Source: Polytrichum commune (taxonomy: Eukaryota; Streptophyta; Polytrichopsida; Polytrichales; Polytrichaceae). Taken from it: a DNA stretch of 64,000 bases. Below are positions 10,205-21,905 of the stretch, one piece after another. The position numbers and the translations under genes were made by a program. Each line of letters begins with the position of its first letter. Within the stretch, counting starts at the first letter, position 1. The stretch is taken from positions 16,866,001-16,930,000 of the forward strand of contig OX485803.1 in NCBI GenBank assembly GCA_950295325.1, read 5' to 3'. The notes beneath the pieces were generated by a model. It was not told where the DNA came from. It saw nothing but the letters and a program-made list of their open reading frames with translations, and did not search any database.

Positions 10205-10810
10205 TTCTTTGTCCCTTAACCCCTAAATGCTTAGGCCTATTATGGAATATTAGAGCATTACATACGAGTAATTTCTTTTTTGTCTACTTGAAACAATGCA
10301 ACTTCTAAACTAAAATCATAAAGATTTAGGCAAATGTATAATGAAGCTATAACTAACATTTTAACATGATTGGACCATATTTTATATAATGATGATATTT
10401 AACATGTAAAAAACATTATATATGTATATTAAAAATAAATATACAATGAGCATAAAATGTGATTTAGATTTGTATTTGTGGTAGACACAATATGTATTCA
10501 TTAATAGGCGAGATGTTGCAAAGGAAAAAAAACACGAGAAGCACATGATTGAAAAATTTTGAGAATTCAGTTTGCATTTTGGACACTCAATCCTTAATTT
10601 TTCTCAACAATGTAGAATCTACAAATCATGTCGTTTGCTCAATTCCAATTGTGAAAAAAAGAAAGCATTGTAACCTAACTTGAACATCTTGTGAAAAGAG
10701 TATCCCTAATGAAAGTTTGAAAATTGATGATTTGGCCCTTTGACCATAAATCAACCACTTTGTGGTCACATGGACATTTGAGGGTTGACCCTTGATCTAT
10801 AACCCATGAA
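10205..10810 (+). repeat. Dispersed repeat family E, copy 1
   Basis: About 600 bp aligns by eye in direct orientation with 45040-45580. Shared words, in order, include TTAGGCAAATGTATA, GATTGGACCA, GTTGCAAAGGAA, GTTTGCATTTTGGA, GTAGAATCTACAAAT, ACATCTTGTGAAA, ATTGATGATTTGGCCCTTTG and ACCACTTTGTGGT. No protein is preserved. It is probably an old retroelement or transposon fragment; the class is unknown. Confidence 0.8.
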
Positions 10811-12814
10811 TTTTGAGGGGTCTTACATGACCCAAAATGAGAGAAAAACATTTGCTTTTGTCGCCTTATTTGTTGCAAGGACAATGAGCCTTTAGAACAA
10901 AATAAAGGTGCACCACCGATAAACTAGTACGGCTTGCCCCACCCACTGCAAGGTAAGCATTAAACCCCACCCTGCACCAAGAAGATTTTGGAACAGGGTA
11001 AGGCCAACGGGCTCAAATTCACGTTGGATTGCCTGACGCTGGTTTTTATTTTTCTTTCTAGTATGGCTTAGTATTTATGAACTTAAACAAAAATAAATAA
11101 ATAGAATGTTGGGTTGTAGGTTTTTTCAAGTGTGCTAAAGAACTTTGAAATATTAGTGAGCAACACATCATTGGCTTGAAACAATAATCTTGAATTTCCT
11201 TACTCCATGTTTATCTCGTTCATATGATTGGATTTCTCATCTCAATGTATAAAGTCTCGGACACGAACTTTCATAATGACCCCAAGTTCTTAAACCACCT
11301 CTCGTGCCAATTAGGGGTTTCATTGACCGATGTGTTTTTGGTAAAGTGGCATGTCTTAAGATGGGAGTCTTAAAAAGAAATCTAGAGTCAATTCTACAAC
11401 ATTTTGTAAATGTTATTGTTCTAATTCACTAATGCATTGTGGGTGTGTTATGCTCTTTAAAACAAACACTATATTTAGCAATACACATCACAAGAAACAA
11501 GTAGAAATAGTGTCATGTTATGTGGCAATTGTGGTCAACCAAGTATACTACACACATGAAGGGAAATAGACATTAGCATATCCACATGTATTTGATGTTC
11601 ATAAACTTGTTGTAACTCGAGACACGTGTATCAAGACACATGTAATCGGAACAATCATAACATGTATAATGATTTATTTCATACAAGGTCTAAGTTGGCA
11701 ATAACAACCAAGATTAAGTACATGAACAAATCATGTACTTAAGAAAGCCAATCATGGGCTCCTTTGGGATTTCAAGGTTAACATCGTTTGTAGCCTTATT
11801 TGCATTTGGTTCACCACAAATGAATGTAATTGCTTGGGATCTATAATAATGTGTGGAATTTGATACATATTGGTAATACTCCTTAGGATATTATAAGTGT
11901 ATAATTCATGTGGTGAGCATGGGTTTGGTTGTTAAGGGGGAAAATAACAATAACTATTGAACATATGTTAATTGATCCAATCACCCACTTTGCACTTGCT
12001 CGTGTGACATACTAGGTTTGAAGCCCCTCACGACTCGACCCCACAATCACTTATATCAAACACGAGGGAACCGCATTATGAGAGTTATTGAACTCCATGC
12101 AAATTTGCCTAGATTCAAATAATACACAATACGGTAAGTAGTAACAAAGTCTATGTTTGCACATCACACATTCTAATAAGACTAAATTGTAGTTGTTATG
12201 TTTCCTTGTTTTTCTTTTTTGGGAGGGGTGATGCTAACCGATTAAAGGATGGTAGTTGTCCACTAGGTGTCAAGATTGGGTTGTGTACGGAGTTGGGCAT
12301 TGCTACCTTAACAAACTTGGAAATTTTATTAGGGTTACTCGAGGCCACAACGAAGGCGAGTTAAAAAAATCTCGATGTTTTGACAAAGTTTAAGATCCGA
12401 TAAGATTGTGGGGTTATGGCAGCTAATATAATAAAGGGTTGTGATTCCCTTCATTTTGTATGATGAGTGGATGAACATTCTTGTTAGCAATAATGTCAAC
12501 AAACACAAGTTTGGAGGATGTTATTGTAAGCACGTGTGCCTTATTCACTTCCCAAATTTGGAGTTCATATGTTTGTTTTCATGGAATTAGAGTCCTTTGA
12601 ACGGTTTGAGGGGTATCACTCATGTTAAATAGTCTACAATGATAAGGCTTTGGTGACAACCTATGAGTTTCAACCACATTTTAGAGCATCATTTTGCTTC
12701 AAGCGAAAGCCAAACATGTATGATTGTTATTAAGTTGTTTTTTTTAAAACACAAACAAAAGAATCTCCATTACAAGCAGGTAGGGCAGGTGGTGAGAGGA
12801 GGTGGTGTTCCAAG

Positions 12815-12851
<37 letters not shown>

Positions 12852-13314
12852 TTCCCAAAAGCAAGCTCATAGGGCTTGCTTGATAACAAAATGTTATATA
12901 CATTTGGATCATGATTTGGGTTGTCTTCTCAATTTACATGCATTATTTCCATGTCATACAACATATCAATTGTTTGAAAGAAATGTTGTGACTAAGTTCT
13001 AGCTTCCCCATACTGTCATCTTTGGTGTGTACGCAATGGATAATTTGGTAGCAAACATTGACATACACCTACACACTGCTTCACTTCGCTTTTTTATTTG
13101 TTGGTAGTTCATAAAAGAAAACCCCGTGTTTAATTGTTTCTTCCTCCTTGTCTCCCTCCTCATTCTGGCTCAGGGTAGATGGGTAAATCTGTGGTGTATT
13201 TTACCTTATCATTTGATTCCCCCCCTTAATGATGCCACGGATGCACTCAATTATCTCAATTATTTTTATCAGTGTTTTTCCACATTTTTTCAGTTTGATT
13301 TTTGATTTATTTAA
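10811..13314. other. Intergenic, no gene seen
   Basis: AT-rich, with a (GTT)n microsatellite at 12815-12849. No exon-like frames or recognisable repeat ends. Confidence 0.55.
12815..12849. repeat. (GTT)n microsatellite
   Basis: About 11 units. Read in other frames it gives artefactual poly-Val, poly-Leu or poly-Gln. Confidence 0.95.
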
Positions 13315-14040
13315 AGAAGGCCTAAAGCATTTGAAAGGTTCAACATTTCTTGCTGATGGAAGAAAATTTTGAGGTGGTGAGGGCGGAGAGCGGAGGTGGC
13401 ATGGCATGGAAACCCTTCATGGTTAAACTTTATAGGGAGGTTGGTGGTCATCGTCTACTTGCTTAGTAATGTTTTATTGGAAAGGTTCAACATTTCTCAT
13501 TAGCAGATGAAAAAATTGAAGTGGCAGGGGTGAAGAGAGGAAGTGATGTGGTATGGACACTCTTCATAGTTCGATTCGTGGGGAAGCATGTGATCATGGA
13601 TGTTAATTCACTGGCAATTCACATTAAAGAGGGCTATCTATTTGATAGAAACCCATCATTTCCCCCTCGTATTCTACAAATTCTACCACGGATGTAACTC
13701 TTACATTGGTTGGGACCCCCTCGAATCTCATGTGGAGACTACATCCCTATATAAACTATATAAAGATGAAATAGAGTATTTTCTACATCGGACAATTTGT
13801 GTTTTAATATGTCATGTCTCCCTTCTCCTTCTTCATTTATCCATCCTCGTTCCCGGCTTGGGTCTAGGCAAAGTTATTCTTCAATTTCTAGCATTGCTAG
13901 TTCACTTCATTTTTTGGAAAAGGGGGAGGCCCAAAGCCTTTTAAAGGCTCAACAATTCGGATTCGAGGAAAAAAAAAGCTGAGGTGGCAGGGGCGGAGAG
14001 CTGAGGTGGCATGGTGCGGAAACCCTTCACGGTTGGGCTC
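13315..14040 (+). repeat. Local repeat, three diverged copies
   Basis: The module AAAGGYTCAACAWTT, then AAAA, GAGGTGG..AGGGGYGGAGAG, GGTGGCATGG and GAAACCCTTCA occurs at 13315-13430, 13477-13575 and 13922-14040. The third copy lies just upstream of the ACINUS promoter. No coding is evident. Confidence 0.65.
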
Positions 14041-14099
14041 ATGTAAGTGACTTTTACACATAGTGTTGCGGAGCGCCTGTGAGTCCCTGGCCGTCGTCA

Positions 14100-14647
14100 T
14101 GCAACCCTAGAAGACCCGCGCCACGCCATCGCTAGCGCAAAGCTAACCAGAATTGAGCAAAAGCCTCAACAAGACTTCGAGGTTCTGCTCGTGAGATAGC
14201 AGAGCGGAGCGGGTTACGGGTTGCGTACGCATTGGGTGGTACGCTGCCCGCTGCGGCATTCATTCATCCGGGGAACATTGGCTTTCAACCCTCCGCTGAT
14301 TTGGTCTGCTGCTTGGGTGGAAAGGAAAATAAAGCAAAGGAAGTGAAGAGAAGAATAGAAAGCGAGTGCGCAGGATGTGCCGTTGAGGTGTGATTGAAGA
14401 TTGTATGCTGAACGCATTGCCTTCGCACCGACAAACGGGGTTTGTTGCCCGCCATCAATTTCTGCGTTTTCTGTTGGTTAGGGTTTCGTGGAAGGGTTTT
14501 TGTGTGTGAAGCTGGGGAGTTGTGTGGTGTGAAACGTGGAGAGTGTTTCTTAGGTCGAGCTGTGGTGCGTGTGTGTGTGTGTGTGTTGAAGAGTGTTACT
14601 GGTTTCTTGTTTAGGTCGTAGTTTGGGCAAAGGCGAAAGAAGAAGAC
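14100..14647 (+). promoter_or_regulatory. Probable promoter and 5' UTR of the ACINUS gene
   Basis: Immediately upstream of the ATG at 14648 the sequence becomes GC-richer and free of long repeats, as expected for a promoter and leader. It contains TTAGGGTTTCGTGG at 14478, a motif type common near plant transcription starts, and a (GT)n run at about 14569-14586. No canonical TATA box was seen, so the transcription start is not placed. Confidence 0.4.
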
Positions 14648-17600
14648 ATGTCGAGCCCTTTGGCGGCCCTGGGCAATCGAACGCCGGAGCAGCTAAGGGT
14701 TCCCGAATTGCGGGAGGAGCTTCGGAAGCGAGGTATTCAATTCAAGGGCTTGAAGAAGGACCTCGTTGATCGGCTGGAAGAAGTGCTTCGACAGGAAGAA
14801 GCGGAGCAGATAGCTCTTGCTAAAAAAACTGAGACCGCTGGCGACAACGCTAGTCCCCCTTCGGAGACTGCTGGTGATGGGGCCCCTGACCCTGTAACAC
14901 CGTCTGCAGATAAAGGAACTGATGATGAGGAAAGAGACTCTGATGCAGGACCTAAGGAAAATGTGGCTCCTGAACCTGAGAATGTTATCATGGCCGAGGA
15001 CACATCTAAGGAAACATCTGGAGGATTGGAGGATTTACCTGCTCAAGGTCAGGCAAAAGAGGTTATCATTGCTGATATATCATCTACAGTTGCTAACGTG
15101 GAGTCGGAGGCCGAAGTAACAAACCTGAATGTCGAGGTAGCCACCACTGTTACTGTGGTCGAGGAAACGATGATTGCAGCATCAGCTGCAGTGGTTAACC
15201 ATTCAGAAGCGCCTTTGGAAGACAAAGGTGCGGTTCAGTCTGCACCTATTAACGAGGAGGAACCTAAGACAGAGGTTTCAACTATTGTGGAGGAGCAATC
15301 AGTTTCAGAGTCTGTAGTGGTTGTACCATCCACGGTGGACAATGAGGATATTGTACAACCTGTTGTTATGCCGGAGGAGGGTTTGGGAGATTTGAATGTT
15401 GTGCAGGAAGAGGTTATCCAGGAGAAGCCTGTAGAGGCAGAGGTTGTTACTGCAGTGGAGGTGGGAGGAGGAGAGGTGGATGAGCCAGCTGTGTCAATGA
15501 ATGTAGAGGAACAGACTGTGACAACTATCACGGAGGAGGAGACTGTCACGACGACTGTGGTCATTGAAGAGATGACGACTTTCACGATGGCTACAGATGA
15601 GCAGACTGTTACAACAAATGTGGGGGAGCAATATGTGAGGACTACTTCAGAGGAAGAACATTCTACAATGAGTGTTGATGATAATGAAACCCTGAAGAAG
15701 ATCGAAGACAAAACGGACGATGTGATGGAGGAGGCTGCTGAGGAGGATGATCGTACAGCGATTGATGGTGCACAAGAAGCAGATGGGGAAGCCAAAACAG
15801 AAGCAGAAAAACCCATGGAGATTGATGCAAATAGTCACAAAGATTCAAAAAGGAAAGATATAGGTTGGTGTCATATACCTGGGGTTTCTCCTTGTTTTGT
15901 GTTTATGATGTGGAAGTTTTCAATATATCCTTTCTGGCAGATTTATCTGGGGCCTTTTTCCAAAGATTTTTTTTTTTTACTGGAGAAACCTACACTGATT
16001 TCATGTTTGCTCTCAACACTTTAAAAGGGCATGAGGAAACTGTAAGCAAGTTAGCATCTTGAATGTTTTCTACAGGCTGTCTTTTTGTTTGTTTGTAACA
16101 TTGTGATAGAGAGTTCACAGTGATTATCTTCCACAAATCTGGTCACTCTGCGTGCCTTCTATGTGGACAGAAGCATTTAGTTAGTTATTATTATTATTAT
16201 TATCATTATCATCATCATCATCTGTTTTGTGTGCCCACATTTGGGACATAATTAAGATGAGACTGTGCATATGAGGGCTCTCAGATTAAATTGTGTGGTC
16301 ATGCAATGCTTCTGATCCTATGCTAACCTTGTGGAGGTGTTTGCATTTGTGGTGCACTTTGGATGATTACCCACTCTAATCAGCATATCTGTGTATCTGT
16401 GTTAGTAACATGTTGTCTCCCTTCTCTGCAGCGGATGGGGAGACAAGAACACAGGAACCCACCAAACGTCGAAGATGGAACACTGGGGTAGGTGAAATTG
16501 ATGCAAAAGCTCCGGCAAGGATTGCAACAACAGAGGCTGGGACTGAGGTACCTTCTTCTGACCCAAAGGAAGAACTGCCCTCATCAAATCCTCCTGTGTC
16601 AGCTCCAACAACATCTACAACTCCTAAGGTTGCCCCTGCCCCTGAGAAGGTGGCCATTACCAGGGCTACACCATCGAGAACAGAGGGTGTGGTCAATGGA
16701 GAAGTACAAAAAGCTCGTGTTGGTAAGCACAATACGATCTCTCTTTTGACAACTTCTTTTAAACAAATTGAGCAGATAAGCATGCTAATTATCTTTGCAG
16801 TTGAGATCAAGGATGTGAACTTCTAATATGAAAGGAGTGGGCTCACCTTTGTCTGTCAGGCTTGCAATCAGTATTGTGGGTTTATATGCTTGATGAGCCT
16901 TATCAAGCTTCTTTAGTCCTGTCACCAGTGGGCTTCTCATCCTGCTTAGTCCTTCTCATGACTTATGTTTCTTAGTAATTGGGACTGCCTCTCCCCATCA
17001 ATCTCCAGAACTGTGTTTGGAATTACTGTGATATGAACAATATTCTCCATTTATGAATTCTTGAAATGCAATTGATGTGCAGTGCCAACCAGTGCCAAGC
17101 CGGCAACTACATCATTAAAGATCGACAGATTCTTGCGTCCTTTCACTTTCAAAGCTGTTAAGGTGCTACTTGCACAAACTGGCACTGTTGAAGACGTGTG
17201 GATGGACCAGATCAAAACCCACTGCTATGTTACGGTGAGTACACCATAATTACATAGGCTATATGAATTCCCCTATCTGAGGGGAGATAAGCTGATGCTG
17301 TTGAGCTGAACTGTACTTTCTGTCTGTGAGTTGTTCAAGGCTTGGTTTGCATTTTATTAAAGTCTGCTGTTGTTGTTTGCGCTTTGCAGTCTGTTCATAG
17401 CACCTCACTCACTCTCTTCAAAATATGCTCATGTTGTGTTCCCACGTTTAGATATACAATTACTTTAATGGACAATGCTCAGAAGAACTTTGAGTGTGAG
17501 GCTTCTTTTCTTTCTATGATTTGCTGTAGCAAATGTAGTCATCTGGGAATTATGAGGACACAGTAGACTAGTTGTTCAACTTATTAGCGTTGGAGGTTTT

Positions 17601-18609
17601 GCAGTCCTGTAGCAAGAAATGCCTTAGCCTCTACTAGGGAGTTCAGGGATTCCATCGTAACACTTTGTTCCTTCCAGATCTAGTTTTGTGCTGTTAGGTA
17701 TGCTTGGATCAGTTCTGAAACATAAAATGGACATTATCAGCGATCACAATGTTTTCTTTTTGGTGTGCATCCTGCTGGCTCTTTGATTCCTATGCAATTT
17801 TTTTTGGCTCTGTGCAGTATTCATCAGTGGAGGAGGCAATTGCCACACGCAATGCTTTGTACAATGTTCAGTGGCCTCCACAGGGAGGGCGTCTGTTGAC
17901 TGCTGAGTTTGTAGAGCCTTCAGAAGTGAAAAGCCGGTGTGATGCTGAGAAAGCTGCAGCAGCTGCTGCTGCTGCAACCCCAGCTACAGTCCCAACCACA
18001 AATGCAATCACTCCACGCGGAATATTACCAGCTAAAACTAAGACACCAACAGATAGTGGCACTGGAGTGACAGGTCCATCATCTAGTGATTCTGCTGTAC
18101 CAGCCTCAGCAACGCTTCCACCCCCACCACCCCTTCCCTTCCCTCCCAGAGAGAGGCCTAAACAAGGTGTGTGATTTCATTGCTGTCATACTGGGTGGCC
18201 TGTATAGAGGGGCCTTGTTTTTTATTCAGTTTGCATTCATGAGCTATTTAGTACAGTCAGGTAGTATTGTGAGGTTGGAGTCTGTCCTGTTGGTCAACAA
18301 GCTTTGTATCTTCATGTAATGTGGGTTTGTTGATGTGTCTTAACAGTTTCATCTCTAACTGTTTAAACTCAAGGTTGATTTTATGGGGACATAATATGTA
18401 ACAAGATGTGCGCAGTCACTACATCCAGATCATTTACAGTGTTGAATGTGTTCACAGAACTGGAAAAAACTCCAACTTTGGATGATCTCTTCAAAAAGAC
18501 CCGAGCAAAGCCTCAGATCTACTATCTGCCTTTGACCAGTCAACAAGTTGCAGAGAGATTGGCCAACAGAAATCAAGCATCTCTAACAAAGCCTGGTGTG
18601 AAGGCTTAG
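14648..18609 (+). CDS. ACINUS: ACINUS homologue: SAP domain, RRM, RSB motif
   Basis: The exons join in phase through GT/AG sites: 14648-15863, 16432-16722, 17083-17234, 17818-18166, 18458-18609, giving 719 residues. A SAP DNA-binding domain occupies residues 14-48 (PEQLRVPELREELRKRG...KKDLVDRLEE). A long acidic region (to about 400) contains repeated EEQTVTT-like units at 286-343. A basic KRRRWN motif lies at 417-422. An RRM spans about 513-591 (SLKIDRFLRPFT...THCYVTYSSVEEA). A Pro-rich segment leads into the C-terminal RNPS1-SAP18-binding motif (TPTLDDLFKKTRAKPQIYYL, about 673-692). In animals and plants ACINUS forms the nuclear ASAP complex with RNPS1/SR45 and SAP18, acting in splicing and exon-junction complex function. 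The start is the first ATG of the open frame and puts SAP near the N-terminus, as in homologues. The caspase-cleavage role described in animals should not be assumed here. Confidence 0.93.
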
Positions 18610-20828
18610 TTAGTTCTCAACCATGTGCATGAATCAATCTGCAGCCATGCATCAGCGTTCCTGTGAGCTGGTAAGAGGTGCCTGAACAAAGTTGTACATG
18701 CTAGTGCCCGGCAATACATCATATTACCTGACTTGAGAGCTATCTGGTAAAAACAGTCTAGAAAGCAGAGGAGCGTCCAGGAGATTTCTTTCTTCCTTGT
18801 CACTGGATAGCAGAACTCTAAATTAGTTCGATTTGACATCAGCTGTCAGACTTAATCTACTCTGACACAACTAGTGCAACTTATTTTGAAACAAAGTGAA
18901 ACGTTAAATCCCAACCTAATTATCATCCCTGACCTGCATGCTTGGAATCCTGGGTGGGTGGGCAACTGCAATCTCTGGTTTTTCCTGAGATTGCTAGATG
19001 ATTGTCTTACCCGCTTTGTCTGTTAGATGTCAGATTCTGTCAAGGTTGTCAAGTCTTTTTTGGTAGTGCCTCAACTACTTCACGTAAAGCCTTTAGGTTT
19101 TCTTTCAGTTATGAACAGACTTTGGGTTGGGGCTAATCCACAATGTAGTATGTGAAGATGGGAAACTGGGGTCTGTGGTAGAGGTGTTTTTGTCTCACAG
19201 GTGAACAAGAATTGATGCAGTCGGCACTTCTTCATCCACGGGTGGTTCTTTTTGCCAGTGACAGTTTGTGCAACCTTTCAGCATTGCGCCGTGAACTAGG
19301 GTTCTTCTTACTCATCTTCTGTGCAGGGAAAGCACAAGGTCAAACCTTGTGAAGGTATGACCTGCAGTTGCAGATACAGGAACACCTATTTAACTACCAC
19401 TGTCAAAACTTTCTTCAGTTCCATATTACAGTTGTTCCAGTTTGAATATTCTTACTGTGTCAAGTTGAATGGTATATGCCGCAATTATAAGTTGTGTAGT
19501 TTGTGTATTGACTCTTTATTTGAGTTTATGTATGGTCTCCAGTACCATCCCACATGGATGTCTTTGAATTGTCCTTGTATCATCCTTTGTAGCTTCTCAA
19601 TTTTGGCTGGTTTACCAAAGGTGTGTGGGTAATAGTGAATCTCATTTCATTGCTACACAATATTCTTCCAAACGATTAAATGAATGAATGAACCATCCTT
19701 GTCATAGTGTTGGGAAATGCCTCATCCAATATGCATAGTTTCGTACATCATATCTAATCTACACGAGTTGTCCACAATTTCTTCCATCGTAACTGACTAA
19801 GTTGATTAATAAGACCTGCAAGATCTCCTCCTTTTGTACATAGATGACTCAGCAATTCTCAGGACTTCTATTGACATCTCCTATATGCCTTTGATGTAGA
19901 TACTTGAAACACTGCTAGGGTCATTCACTGGTGTCTGATGGCCAAGGCAGGTCCCTGGTGTCAAAAGTGCTCCACTGCCAAGTCCATTGGGAATGATGAA
20001 ACATGGAGCCAGAAAGTGTCGGTATGCTCATGTGTAACTTTGAATTTTGCAAGAACATGGGTAGTTGTGCAAAATCCCAGCCAGCTCTGACTAGTCCTAA
20101 ATCTTGTTCAGTAATTATAAGCACGGTTTAAAGTACAAGCGCCTAATGGGGTCACTTTTCTTTATTGAACACATAAATTTGATGAGTGGTATATACACAG
20201 TAACTTGTTACAAATCTTGTAGTTACTAAGGAACATTAAAAGGACATGTGCTTGTAATACAGTAACTGTTATAGGTTTGATTGTTAACACAAGTGGGAGG
20301 GTCCTACGTGATCACTTGAAAGAAAGAAAAGCTCCACTTATAATTAGTGCAACTTTTACATGTTGACTTTGATTGTGAAACTAAAAATGACGACTCCTAA
20401 CCTGTTGAGACAATTACTCATCCAATCCAACAGCTTACATTGTTTGTGGAGTTTGGAAGTGCCGACAATAGGGCCATAGGTATAGTGCACTGAACATATT
20501 GACAACTCTGGTAGACGGTTCAAAGAAAACATTTTGTTGAGATTCAATGCACTATACCAAGGCATCACTGCAACCTTCGTCCTTGCATCAATCGAGCCTT
20601 CTGACACAATAATTGGTCACTATTCCGACAACTCGTGTCCACTTTGCCCGTATCATCTTTGCATCGGTGAACGTCCAAGAAAATTGGTCTTGCTGATAAC
20701 CTATCTACATACTAAGAAAATCTTGAAGAAGGATTCCATTTCAGAATTATAAGCTCCCAGCCCCTGATTCAGGAACCAAACAGAAGAAGACGACCAAATT
20801 TGGTCAACGTCATGGGCAATCAATCAAG

Positions 20829-20829
<1 letters not shown>
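18610..20829. other. ACINUS 3' UTR, then intergenic
   Basis: Sequence after the stop stays moderately GC-balanced to about 19.7 kb and probably includes the 3' UTR. TTCTGTGCAG at 19317-19326 looks like a splice acceptor, so a 3' UTR intron is possible. No AATAAA-type signal can be assigned with confidence. No further gene was recognised. Confidence 0.35.

Positions 20830-20902
<73 letters not shown>
20830..20902. repeat. (CT)n microsatellite, longest in the window
   Basis: About 36 uninterrupted CT units. Confidence 0.97.
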
Positions 20903-20906
<4 letters not shown>

Positions 20907-21623
20907 TTTCTGTATACGTCAGGCTCACTTAAAACTCGGGACGTTTGGAGAAATTCCTCCAAGACTTGCCACATTCACATGTTCATGTCATATATTAAAT
21001 TTGATGACCCAAAAGTTGTTCAACTAACTCTTGGAAGTGACTCCAGCCTCCGATGTGGCATGCCTTCCGAGTCTTTGTCTTTACTCCTACACATTTAGAA
21101 ACCTAGATAAGAGAAATCTATGAATTTTGAAACACAGGTGTTGAACTACCGGTGTGAAAAATATTGAATTGCAATAGTTTCAACAAATGTCTGCTTTTCT
21201 GTGAGATTTTGATTTTTGAAATACACGGTCCTTTCAGAATAAATAAAAGTTGCATTCGTTAATAGAACTGAGTAATGTATACCTATCATTTGCACCTGAT
21301 CCCTTCTCATGCTGTGTGTATATATAACAAAGCCGAATAAAGAAATGTGAATAATGGAGTCCAGTGCCATTTATATATCACGAATGTGTCTAACATTAAG
21401 CTTATTCAGACTCCATTTCCCAAGGAACATAGCATTCTTAAGCATGTGTAAGAAGTCAGGACGCTCTTCTTTCTATTCTAGGTTTAAGAATGAAATCTCA
21501 AGAATCAGAATCCTTGACTACATGCATGAATGCCAGGCATGGTGAAGTGGCAAGCTCTCATTAGTCAAGCTCTCATTTTGTCTCTCCTTCAAGCACAAGG
21601 TGTTCTTCCATCGACCGATAGGG
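20903..21623. other. Intergenic, no gene seen
   Basis: No coding signal, repeat end or structured element was recognised. Confidence 0.5.
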
Positions 21624-21905
21624 GAGTGTGTAATTTTTGCAGAAAAATGACAAAAATTTGCAAGTTTTTGACATTCGACACGCAAAAACTTGCACCCAAA
21701 AAAATGCACGTCAGTTGACATTGTTAATTTAGAATTTGACATGTAGTGTGATTTGTGAAGAAAAAAAAAACATATGTTTCAATGGACACATTAGAAATTG
21801 AAATGACATAAGTTGACATTCGTTCATGTTTGTTTTTGAAAACTTCACGTGACAATTTGGATTTGAAGTTGAATGTCGAATGAAATTTGTCAAACATACT
21901 CACTG
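21624..21905 (+). mobile_element. hAT-like MITE family A, copy 1 (oldest)
   Basis: The 282 bp aligns with the copies at 43360 and 43713 through TTTGACATTYGACACRCAAA, then GCACGYCAGTTGACAT, ATGTAGTGTGATTTGTGAAG, TTAGAAATTGAAATGACA and the end AAATTTGTCAAACATACTCA. The right end is CACTG; the left end has decayed to GAGTG. Flanks CGATAGGG and CAATAGAA could be a degenerate 8-bp TSD (5 of 8 match). It lacks the internal block CATGCGACATTGAG..TAGAAGAAAAT present in the other two. Non-coding. Confidence 0.8.

Noticed and set aside
15235-15816. 193-codon minus-strand Ser/Thr-rich frame
   Set aside because: Exact antisense shadow of the acidic Glu/Val/Thr region of ACINUS exon 1.
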